The position numbers and the translations under genes are program-made. Below are positions 1 through 5,157 of a DNA stretch of 11,832 nt, piece by piece; positions within the stretch are counted from its first letter, which is position 1, and every line of letters begins with the position of its first letter. The notes under the pieces were generated by a model. It made no database searches. It was not told the origin of the DNA and saw only the letters and a program-made list of their open reading frames with translations. Source of the stretch: Shewanellaceae bacterium UBA2521. GTDB taxonomy: Bacteria > Pseudomonadota > Gammaproteobacteria > Enterobacterales > Shewanellaceae. Location: the NCBI GenBank assembly GCA_002341165.1, contig DDNL01000074.1, forward strand, positions 1-11,832. Direction: 5' to 3'.

Positions 1-93
1 CATCTGCAAGTAAGATTCAGGCATGAATTTATGCGCTAATCCAATCAGAACACCACGCTCTTTGAGCTTCTGGAACATCATCGAGCTTCGCAT
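1..93 (-). CDS. Partial ORF, N-terminus only, runs off the left edge
   Basis: An open frame of 31 codons starts at ATG 93-91 and continues without a stop to base 1, so only the N-terminal end is visible. It reads MRSSMMFQKLKERGV, then IGLAHKFMPESYLQM. An in-frame TAA lies just upstream, so the start must be within this stretch. No convincing Shine-Dalgarno site precedes the ATG, and a later Met (positions 5, 6 or 24) could be the true start. The residue mix is protein-like but too short to assign to a family. It would diverge from the exported-protein gene at 250, sharing the intergenic region 94-249. It could equally be the truncated edge of an element. Confidence 0.35.
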   Translation of the reverse strand, partial: MRSSMMFQKLKERGVLIGLAHKFMPESYLQM

Positions 94-179
94 AATGAAG
101 TTTTAGGGAGGTATCTTAAAATAGATAGCCAAATTTAGTATGCTACTTCGGGGATGATTACCTTGTGGCATTATGTTTT

Positions 180-208
180 ATTTTACGCATATCATATATT
201 CGTAAAAT
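180..208. promoter_or_regulatory. 8-bp dyad upstream of the exported-protein gene
   Basis: ATTTTACG (180-187) and CGTAAAAT (201-208) form a perfect inverted repeat with a 13-nt AT-rich centre, about 40 bp before the start codon at 250. Placement and spacing suit an operator for a dimeric regulator, but the region is very AT-rich and no promoter boxes can be fixed with confidence. Nothing else stands out in 94-249. Confidence 0.3.
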
Positions 209-249
209 TAGTTTTTTGTTAACTTTTTTAAATGTTGAGGATGATAATA

Positions 250-1470
250 ATGAAAAAAAATATGTTACTTGCCTTTATAACCGTATCTAGTTTTTGTGTA
301 ACACACACAGCTTTTGCATCTTCTGATATACCTACCTGTGCTAAACATAATGAGCCAGATTTTGACAGAGTAATCATTTACCCTGACGAAAAAAGTTCTA
401 AGGATGTCAGATATTACAGAAGAGGTTGGTATGACTTATTAGATAGCCCTTTAACTTGGTTTGAGTTTACAAAAAAAGAGGGAAAAATGCAGCTTATGCA
501 ATATAACTACAATAATGATTGGTCTTTAGCTTCTGAAACAATTTTGGTGGCTAATACAGAAAATATCTATACAACTCACTCAGCAAACCTTTTTATTCAA
601 GAGCACTTACCTGATACTCCAATCTATCGCATTCAGCGACAGTATGTAAAAACTGGCTTTTTAGGAGAGGATTGTAGTGATGATACGCTTTTGTTATCTG
701 AGTATACTTCTTCTATGAAGGAGATAAATCAGATTTCAGGGCAACAAAGCTTGTCTTTTAATAGTTCTGATACGGATGTATTATCAAACTTTCCTGTATC
801 GTTAGATGGTAGTGGGTGCTTTCCCTCAGAGCTAAGCCAAACAGAAAAAAATTTTTTCAACACTGAAGTTATACAACATGATTTTTTTATCAGTCGAAAT
901 AAAAAAACACAAGTGCATTTTATAGGGCACTGTCACAGTAAGCCTGCTTTGGTTTTTGTTGATCATCTTTCTTCAAGTGGAGAGCTAATTAAGCAAGAGC
1001 GTTATGATATTCCAGCGAGTTTAACTTCTTTTGTTGAGGTTGATGGCACGAGAGGGGAGTATTACAATAATATTGGGGGAGTTAGTGAGAACGGTGATAC
1101 TGTAGCGGTCAATCTTATTGAGCATAACGATATTGGTAAGAGGTTTTTGGTGGGAACGCTTGAAGTTGTTGTCGTTAAAAACGACAAATTATATAGATTG
1201 CCTATGCAAAAGACATTAAATACAAGTTTAACTCTTAGTGATGCAAGACTTTCTAGTGACGGTAACCGTATCGTCATTGCACATGGTGTATCCATAAAAC
1301 TTTACGAATATGATGTTTTAAGCGAATCTTTTGTTTACAAAGCAAAACATAGTTTAGAATCACTTTATCCAGATTTTTATCAAGAAGGCTCTTTAGATAT
1401 TTCTAAAGATGGCTTAGCAGTCTCAGTTCAGATGCAATCTGGAAAGTTTTATCAGATAACATTTGAATAA
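250..1470 (+). CDS. Exported protein of unknown function, possible beta-propeller
   Basis: The 406-residue product begins with a Sec signal peptide: MKKN, a hydrophobic core (LLAFITVSSF), and probable cleavage after AFA at residue 23. I chose ATG 250 rather than the ATGs at 232 or 241 because TGAGG (236-240) is spaced correctly only for 250 and the basic n-region then follows directly. The mature chain has four cysteines (about residues 30, 142, 190 and 228), which could form two disulfides in the periplasm or outside the cell. The last third contains short repeats of the kind LSxDGNRIVIAHG...LYEYD and LDISKDGLAVSV, resembling strands of WD40 or YncE-like propeller blades; this is resemblance only. 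There is no membrane anchor or lipobox. It stands alone on the plus strand, followed by a long hairpin at 1505. I do not recognise the family. Confidence 0.8.
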   Translation: MKKNMLLAFITVSSFCVTHTAFASSDIPTCAKHNEPDFDRVIIYPDEKSSKDVRYYRRGWYDLLDSPLTWFEFTKKEGKMQLMQYNYNNDWSLASETILVANTENIYTTHSANLFIQEHLPDTPIYRIQRQYVKTGFLGEDCSDDTLLLSEYTSSMKEINQISGQQSLSFNSSDTDVLSNFPVSLDGSGCFPSELSQTEKNFFNTEVIQHDFFISRNKKTQVHFIGHCHSKPALVFVDHLSSSGELIKQERYDIPASLTSFVEVDGTRGEYYNNIGGVSENGDTVAVNLIEHNDIGKRFLVGTLEVVVVKNDKLYRLPMQKTLNTSLTLSDARLSSDGNRIVIAHGVSIKLYEYDVLSESFVYKAKHSLESLYPDFYQEGSLDISKDGLAVSVQMQSGKFYQITFE

Positions 1471-1504
1471 AAAAATATGATGTATTGATATTTATATTCA
1501 ACCG

Positions 1505-1536
1505 TCATTCAGCTATGTTAAAACATAGTTGAGTGA
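1505..1536. repeat. Long hairpin, 15-bp stem with AA-rich loop
   Basis: The arms TCATTCAGCTATGTT and AACATAGTTGAGTGA pair over 15 positions with two G-T wobbles around a 2-base AA centre. It begins 35 nt after the stop of the exported-protein gene. There is no following T-run on either strand, so it is not a textbook intrinsic terminator. It may stabilise the 3' end of the mRNA or be an operator. From 1537 to 1673 I see no gene and no clear signal. Confidence 0.5.
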
Positions 1537-1673
1537 TTGAAAGCTTGTAAAGGAATGTGTTACTGAGTGATGATTTTAAGAAGTGCGAGGGGTGTGGTTA
1601 GAGTAGTTCGTAGAGGTGGCTTTTTATATTTAACTTCGCTTTTGCAATTTGAATTGCTCTTGGAGCTCTATAG

Positions 1674-1697
1674 AAAAAAAGCCCTTAATAAAAGGGC
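1674..1697 (-). terminator. Intrinsic terminator, minus strand
   Basis: GCCCTT (1681-1686) pairs with AAGGGC (1692-1697) around a 5-base loop. Read on the minus strand, the hairpin is followed by seven Ts (the A-run 1674-1680). It ends the 51-aa minus-strand ORF whose stop lies immediately upstream. The presence of a terminator argues that this minus-strand stretch is, or recently was, transcribed. Confidence 0.65.
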
Positions 1698-1698
1698 A

Positions 1699-1854
1699 TT
1701 AGGTTTTTAATTTAACATCTCTCAAATTTTCAAAAAAAATCTGTGTTACTTTTTGCGCGTCCAGCCTATTTTTACTTTTCTGGTCTATCTCAAAATATTT
1801 CAAAACGGTTTCAAGAATAACTTCTTGTGGAAAATAGGCGCCTCTAAACATCAT
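1699..1854 (-). CDS. Small ORF, possible IS6-type transposase N-terminal remnant
   Basis: The 51-codon frame opens with ATG ATG at 1854-1849 and reads MMFRGAYFPQEVILETVLKYF, then a lysine-rich second half ending DVKLKT. The opening resembles the start of IS6/IS26-family transposases (pattern F-[KR]-G-x-x-F-x-x-[DE]-[IV]-I-L-x-x-V-x-x-Y), where a helix-turn-helix and then the DDE domain should follow. Here the similarity stops after about 22 residues and the ORF closes. No good RBS is present. The strong terminator directly after its stop is unusual for a random fragment, so a genuine small protein is also possible. IS6 inverted repeats were not found around it. Confidence 0.35.
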   Translation of the reverse strand: MMFRGAYFPQEVILETVLKYFEIDQKSKNRLDAQKVTQIFFENLRDVKLKT

Positions 1855-1913
1855 AAAAATCACTGGAAATTAAAAGTGGACTTATGATACGGTAAAAGAG
1901 CAATATTTACGAC

Positions 1914-1925
1914 AGAACCGGTTCT
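1914..1925. promoter_or_regulatory. Perfect 12-bp palindrome AGAACCGGTTCT
   Basis: AGAACC followed by GGTTCT makes an uninterrupted palindrome, 40 bp upstream of the mini-ORF at 1965 and about 100 bp upstream of the membrane-protein gene at 2024. Its half-site GGTTCT also flanks the apical stem of both large H elements (3907, 3960, 7120, 7173). It is a reasonable candidate operator; the binding protein is unknown. Confidence 0.35.
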
Positions 1926-1964
1926 AGGGATTAACGACCTACATTTTTAATGTTGAGGATATTA

Positions 1965-1994
1965 ATGAAACATGAAATCTATGAATTGACATAA
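1965..1994 (+). CDS. Nine-codon mini-ORF with strong RBS (leader or gene remnant)
   Basis: ATG 1965 is preceded at good spacing by TTGAGGA (1953-1959) and reads MKHEIYELT before a TAA. The 5' context (T-rich, then ATGTTGAGGAT, then AATGAAA) matches that of the exported-protein gene at 231-255. This may therefore be a leftover translation start from a duplicated and mostly deleted gene. Alternatively it is a leader peptide translated ahead of the membrane-protein gene 29 bp downstream. No codon bias or hairpin typical of an attenuator is seen. Confidence 0.3.
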   Translation: MKHEIYELT

Positions 1995-2023
1995 ATAAAC
2001 TAGTTCTTATAGAAAGGGTAAGC

Positions 2024-2506
2024 ATGTATTTATTCTTATTGCAGTTCATAGTAACAGTACTTCTAACTCGAAAAAGTAGAGCAAGGTATGCTAGACAAGA
2101 GCCTCAAACAAATAATACGGTATTTCATCTTCTGCTGTTACTTTTCCTGTGTGTGGCTTTTGGTATCCTATCTATATTTCTATTTTTTTATTTTGATTGG
2201 AATGTCTATCTTTATCAAATAAATTTTTATCTATTTGTGCTGAATATATCATTGACTTTATCTGTTTTATTCGGCTTTTACCTATGGCCTCAACCTCGTA
2301 AAAAAGAGACGTCGCTTATTGACAATATTCGATCTGAGTTTCGGCTTATATTATTCACAGGTCTGGTCTTTTCATTTGATATATATTTAAAAACGGTTGA
2401 AGGTAGTTACTATGGTCTTTTTATATCCTTTCTAAATGATTTCTGTTTGATTCTATTAATCAACCGAAAAATAAATGTAATAAAAAACCCGATATACAAT
2501 GTCTAA
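2024..2506 (+). CDS. Small multi-pass inner-membrane protein, unknown family
   Basis: The 160-residue product is very hydrophobic, with likely membrane segments at about 2-14, 34-57, 63-88, 106-123 and 130-146, separated by short basic loops (RKSRARYARQ, PRKKE, NRK). There is no cleavable signal peptide; the first segment probably acts as a signal anchor. AAAGGG lies 7 nt before ATG 2024, supporting this start. Basic residues after segment 1 and before segment 4 suggest cytoplasmic loops. No catalytic motif or transporter signature is visible. A hairpin with a T-run follows the stop, so it is probably a monocistronic unit, possibly together with the mini-ORF at 1965. I do not recognise it. 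Confidence 0.7.
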   Translation: MYLFLLQFIVTVLLTRKSRARYARQEPQTNNTVFHLLLLLFLCVAFGILSIFLFFYFDWNVYLYQINFYLFVLNISLTLSVLFGFYLWPQPRKKETSLIDNIRSEFRLILFTGLVFSFDIYLKTVEGSYYGLFISFLNDFCLILLINRKINVIKNPIYNV

Positions 2507-2521
2507 CTTTTAATCTTAACC

Positions 2522-2553
2522 ATTCAAGTAATGTAATTTTACTTGAATTTTTA
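2522..2553 (+). terminator. Intrinsic terminator after the membrane-protein gene
   Basis: ATTCAAGTAA (2522-2531) pairs perfectly with TTACTTGAAT (2539-2548) around a 7-base loop, and the run continues as TTTTT. The stem is AT-rich and so relatively weak, but its place 16 nt after the stop at 2506 fits termination. Confidence 0.6.
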
Positions 2554-2607
2554 CTATAAATCTTTATGCTTGTAATCAAATAAATCGAAAATAAATAGAA
2601 GGATTTT

Positions 2608-2835
2608 ATGAGTGTGTTTATCCATAAAGACGAAATAAAGTTAACTGATTATAAAATAAAAATACCGTCGGCAATGATGGCAAGGCTAGAAAGAATTGAA
2701 AGTCATCTTAAAGAAATCTCACCAGAGCTAAAATTTCCACATGAACAAAAGATGGTTGAAGCTTTAGACGCAATACTCATTAAGGCTGAAAAAGAAATCA
2801 CTAAGATTGAAAAGAGAAAATATACAGAAGGCTAA
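2608..2835 (+). CDS. Small charged protein, possible ribbon-helix-helix type
   Basis: The product has 75 residues, with AAGGA 5 nt ahead of ATG 2608. The layout is a short beta-like stretch (YKIKIP, about 15-20), a helix (about 22-38, ARLERIESHLKEI), a proline-containing turn (FPHEQ) and a second amphipathic helix (about 46-70, rich in K and E). That order resembles ribbon-helix-helix or relaxosome-accessory proteins of plasmids, but no family motif is decisive, so the assignment is inference. It is closed by a strong bidirectional terminator shared with the convergent methylase-like gene. Between 2554 and 2607 no clear promoter boxes can be fixed. Confidence 0.7.
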   Translation: MSVFIHKDEIKLTDYKIKIPSAMMARLERIESHLKEISPELKFPHEQKMVEALDAILIKAEKEITKIEKRKYTEG

Positions 2836-2840
2836 GTTAA

Positions 2841-2868
2841 AAAAGCTCAGTCCAAAGACTGAGCTTTT
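2841..2868. terminator. Bidirectional intrinsic terminator between convergent genes
   Basis: AAAAGCTCAGTC (2841-2852) and GACTGAGCTTTT (2857-2868) form a perfect 12-bp stem with a CAAA loop. Read on the minus strand a run of six Ts follows, and on the plus strand TTTT closes the stem. It lies 5 nt after the 75-aa gene and 6 nt after the methylase-like gene, serving both. Confidence 0.88.
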
Positions 2869-2874
2869 CAATGT

Positions 2875-3843
2875 TTAAAAGACTAAACTAGCTTGTTTCA
2901 CTTCAACTTTTTCAGCCTTCTTTTTTTTAAAAAATTCTGTCAGCCTTTGTAAGGTTTTTACACCTTCTGGATTCAAGATCACACCACCAAGTAATACTTT
3001 TTTATCTTCCATTGTTTTTTTACTTTTCTTATTCTTCTGAACCTTATTTTTTCCTTTTAAAAGCGTCTTATAAAACCATGGCACATAATATAAAAACGGC
3101 GTATAGAGCGTATCAAATACTTCTAAAGTAAGTGAGTTGCCTATAGTGACTTCAGCAGGTATACCGAGTACAGTTAATTGTATATAACACATTTTCGAAA
3201 CCGTAGAATCAACATCCATAACACAAGCATACATACATTGCTGGGGATTATATCCGAGCTCTAAAAGATACTCCGCACTAGCAATAATAAGGCAGCCAGC
3301 ACCTACAGCACAATCATGTACGGTGATGAAACCATCACGCTCTATATGCTGTTTGACTACTTTTTTATCTAGCGTCACATTTGCCATCATCTTAGAAACA
3401 GCATAAGGCGTAAAAAATTGTCCTTTGCGTCCTTCTCCAAAGCCTAGTTCCATAAAAATTTCACCTAAAAAATCGCCGAAATTTGCACCTAACCCCATGG
3501 TCGTTTCTTTTAAGAGCTCCGACATCATAAGCAATTGCTCTTTTGTATAATGCTTGATTAATTTAAAGTATTCTTTTTCTCTCTTTTCATCTTTAATCAA
3601 TATATTTCTAAGTGAAATCGTTGTCATGGATAAAAAATCATTAAAGACTTCAAATGTATTTTTGTAGCCTGTGATTTTATGCAAAATCTTAATAAAATTT
3701 TTCTTATGAATTTCGTATTGCTGAGGACTCACTTTTCTCCGCTTATCATTTGAGCTAGAGCCTGAGGGGTCAAGCGTCGATACGCTTGGCGCTTTATCAT
3801 CGTTAATAAGAGTTGATGGCTGTTCAGGTTTGACATGGTTCAT
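2875..3843 (-). CDS. N-6 adenine DNA methylase homologue, lacking NPPY motif
   Basis: The 322-residue protein has a helical region (about 45-130) and a Rossmann-type methyltransferase core. GQFFTP (141-146) is the hallmark of HsdM/type I-like N-6 methylases. VHDCAVGAG (175-183) is the SAM-binding motif I, and MDVD (209-212) is the acidic motif after the next strand. The catalytic N-P-P-[YF] that should follow the next strand is absent: after GNSL comes EVFDTLYTP (about 241-249). Plasmid and phage homologues of this compact type also carry a Y-T-P in this position (from memory of the family), so activity is doubtful. A lysine-rich tail follows (264-282). Residues 11-33 are a serine-rich tag nearly repeated in the unrelated 79-aa protein at 6815. 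AAGGAGA, 7 nt before ATG 3843, fixes the start. Upstream lies inverted-repeat element H1. Confidence 0.8.
   Translation of the reverse strand: MNHVKPEQPSTLINDDKAPSVSTLDPSGSSSNDKRRKVSPQQYEIHKKNFIKILHKITGYKNTFEVFNDFLSMTTISLRNILIKDEKREKEYFKLIKHYTKEQLLMMSELLKETTMGLGANFGDFLGEIFMELGFGEGRKGQFFTPYAVSKMMANVTLDKKVVKQHIERDGFITVHDCAVGAGCLIIASAEYLLELGYNPQQCMYACVMDVDSTVSKMCYIQLTVLGIPAEVTIGNSLTLEVFDTLYTPFLYYVPWFYKTLLKGKNKVQKNKKSKKTMEDKKVLLGGVILNPEGVKTLQRLTEFFKKKKAEKVEVKQASLVF
3745..3813 (-). repeat. Tag repeat, copy 1 (shared N-terminal coding block)
   Basis: This stretch encodes residues 11-33 of the methylase homologue (core SVSTLDPSGSSS) and matches 6956-7024, codons 11-33 of the 79-aa gene, at 17 of 23 residues. 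Over 3751-3788 the DNA is identical to 6962-6999 at 34 of 38 bases. Inside it, CAAGCGTCGATACGCTTG (3771-3788) is a 7-bp hairpin with a 4-base loop. Confidence 0.8.
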
Positions 3844-3863
3844 GTAGTTCTCCTTTTATTTAT

Positions 3864-4009
3864 AATTATCATTTTCGCTGTCACCTGATTTCCGTACACT
3901 TGCCACGGTTCTTGTTTGCAAGGGCGCTCGCAGAGCGTGCTATTGACCCTTGCAAACAAGGTTCTGGAAAGTGAAGGTATGAATCAGAAGTGACGAAGAA
4001 ATGATAATT
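3864..4009. repeat. Element H1: long structured inverted repeat, copy 1
   Basis: The arms are imperfectly complementary over about 60 bp each. Outer pairs are AATTATCATTT (3864-3874) with AAATGATAATT (3999-4009). Middle pairs are GTCAC (3880-3884) with GTGAC (3990-3994), CTGATT (3885-3890) with AATCAG (3982-3987), and CACTT (3897-3901) with AAGTG (3969-3973). The apical stem CTTGTTTGCAAGGG (3911-3924) with CCCTTGCAAACAAG (3947-3960) is perfect over 14 bp. The tip holds a 5-bp mini-hairpin CGCTC-GCA-GAGCG and an unpaired TGCTATTGA. GGTTCT occurs on both sides of the apical stem. A second copy at 7037-7250 keeps the architecture with compensatory changes. It lies directly upstream of the methylase-like gene (minus) and of the DUF6988-like gene (plus). 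Whether it acts as RNA leader, separate RNA or folded DNA site is not settled. Confidence 0.8.
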
Positions 4010-4046
4010 TGAAAAGGATGTTTAAAAGGACTTACTGAACAGCCAT

Positions 4047-4061
4047 CTTACTCGCATTTAC
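4047..4061. promoter_or_regulatory. Conserved 15-mer outside H1
   Basis: CTTACTCGCATTTAC is repeated exactly at 7260-7274, again just outside the H element on the side away from the tagged gene. It is not part of the hairpin pairing. Exact conservation in otherwise diverged flanks suggests a protein-binding or promoter site; no standard -35/-10 pair can be read from it. Confidence 0.45.
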
Positions 4062-4118
4062 GATGAGGAAGTGAAATAATACACTCTATTTGATTTATAA
4101 ATATGGAGTTAAATCGCT

Positions 4119-4829
4119 ATGTCGAAATGGTCAGAGAATTACCACCTGGTAAAAGAGATCGATGCTGCTTTAGATGGCATTATTGAAATAGATGAACAAC
4201 ATGAAATGAGCATTTTGCTACATAGAAATGTAATAGCACATTGCATCGCAATACATATTCTTTTAGAAAAAAAACTTTTAACTTCAGCACAACCTTTATT
4301 AAGGCTATTATTCGAATCACTTGTAAAAGCACACTGGTTTAAGCTTTGCGCCACACAGCAAGATATAAAGGGATATATTGATGGACAAGAAATTTATTTT
4401 CGCAAAGAAGATGGTATAATTGTAAAAGAAAAAAGTTCAGGCAAAAATAAGAATAAAAAAAAGAAGTCCATTCAAGATTTAATAGACAATGTTGAAAACA
4501 GAGATTCTAAATTAGGCAGAAATTTAAAACAATTCTACAAAAAAAATAGCCCAATAATTCATAGTTTTGTGCACTCAGGTACATACCAACTTAGCTCTAT
4601 GCAATCAGGAACAGGGTTTCAACAAATTGATAACCCAGAGCAATATAACTGGATTTCAAAAAAATCCATAGCCCTAGCTATTTCATCAGTAGATGAAATA
4701 TCAAACATCATGATAGACGATCATCGAGTTAAACAAAAAATAACAGAGATACGGTATAAATTGTATCAAACCATTGCCCCTGATGAGCCTGCTTTTAAAC
4801 AAGATACAGGAGAACTTACCTCGCTTTAA
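4119..4829 (+). CDS. DUF6988-like / DUF5677-like protein
   Basis: The 236-residue protein is largely helical and soluble, with no signal peptide. Two blocks recall the DUF6988 family: SAQPLLRLLFESLVKAHW (about 56-73), a helix with conserved R, E and W, and IIHSFVHSGTYQL (about 146-158), a histidine-rich H-S-F-x-H block. Family members are uncharacterised helical proteins often found in accessory regions. A lysine-rich linker (110-117) separates the halves and the C-terminal region is poorly conserved-looking. GGAG about 10 nt before ATG 4119 supports the start. It is the only plus-strand gene between the two tagged minus-strand groups. The equivalent place in the second copy (7275-7430) is only about 150 bp and has no gene, so this gene looks like an insertion between H1 and R1. 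Confidence 0.65.
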   Translation: MSKWSENYHLVKEIDAALDGIIEIDEQHEMSILLHRNVIAHCIAIHILLEKKLLTSAQPLLRLLFESLVKAHWFKLCATQQDIKGYIDGQEIYFRKEDGIIVKEKSSGKNKNKKKKSIQDLIDNVENRDSKLGRNLKQFYKKNSPIIHSFVHSGTYQLSSMQSGTGFQQIDNPEQYNWISKKSIALAISSVDEISNIMIDDHRVKQKITEIRYKLYQTIAPDEPAFKQDTGELTSL

Positions 4830-4872
4830 TTTAAAAAAACGTTGAATTGTCTAGCCCTGATCGTTACCCGCA

Positions 4873-4940
4873 GGGCAAAGACTTTAGGCTTTGTTGAGCG
4901 CAGCGAAATAGAGCAGGAAAAAGCTCCTAAAAAAGAAAAA
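4873..4940. repeat. Repeat R, copy 1
   Basis: A 68-bp block matches 7450-7517 at 67 positions; the only difference is T4883 versus C7460. It contains TTTGTTGAGCGCAGCG followed by an AG-rich end that merges into the A-run feeding the neighbouring minus-strand terminator. Weaker similarity extends left to about 4851. In this copy only, GCCCTG (4854-4859) can pair with CAGGGC (4871-4876). It has no coding potential that I trust and lies just past the terminator of the ART/57-aa unit. Confidence 0.85.
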
Positions 4941-4959
4941 ACGACTTAAAAGCCGTTTT
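4929..4959 (-). terminator. Intrinsic terminator after the ART/57-aa unit
   Basis: AAAACGACTT and AAGCCGTTTT (4938-4959) form a 10-position stem. The single A-C mismatch on the plus strand becomes a G-U wobble in minus-strand RNA, so the hairpin is best on that strand. There it is followed by TTTTTTCTTTTTT-type sequence. It sits 21 nt after the 57-aa gene. Confidence 0.8.
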
Positions 4960-4979
4960 GTTTGATTCAAGAAAAGGGT

Positions 4980-5153
4980 TCACACCCAACCTTCATACAC
5001 CTTTTCAAGACTGTCAAAGTCTACTTTTATATTTTGCTCTATACGTCTTTGCTTACGACGCTCAGCTTTTTCAAATAAAGCTTTGATTTGCTCTGCATCT
5101 GTCTTACGATGCATAACCGATGCTTGCGTGCTTACTTTTTCGTTATTATTCAT
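4980..5153 (-). CDS. Small charged protein coupled to the ADP-ribosyltransferase
   Basis: The product is 57 residues if translation starts at ATG 5153. An ATG at 5168 is in frame, but GAGGT lies 8 nt before 5153, within the last codons of the ART gene, so I prefer the shorter form. It starts 4 nt after the ART stop codon, the spacing of translational coupling. After a polar N-terminus, residues about 20-40 form a strongly basic amphipathic helix (EQIKALFEKAERRKQRRIEQ), followed by VDFDSLEKVYEGWV. No known domain is recognisable. By position it could be an antitoxin, immunity protein, chaperone or simply a conserved passenger; the sequence does not decide. A strong terminator follows. Confidence 0.6.
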   Translation of the reverse strand: MNNNEKVSTQASVMHRKTDAEQIKALFEKAERRKQRRIEQNIKVDFDSLEKVYEGWV

Positions 5154-5157
5154 AAGT

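Noticed and set aside
1570..1710. Plus-strand 46-codon ORF
   Set aside because: It has no RBS, reads through the minus-strand terminator, and its arginine-rich composition looks like non-coding sequence.
3907..3965. GGTTCT and stems in H read as a tRNA-like T arm
   Set aside because: There is no acceptor stem with CCA, no anticodon loop and no GGTTCRA consensus; the two GGTTCT copies are symmetrical around one hairpin.
3864..4009. H elements as integron attC sites
   Set aside because: No RYYYAAC/GTTRRRY core pair is present at the ends, the element is longer than usual for attC, and no integron integrase is in the window.
5117..5153. Possible third copy of the tag at the start of the 57-aa protein (NNNEKVSTQASV)
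   Set aside because: Only scattered matches remain on alignment, the internal hairpin is missing and no H element lies upstream.
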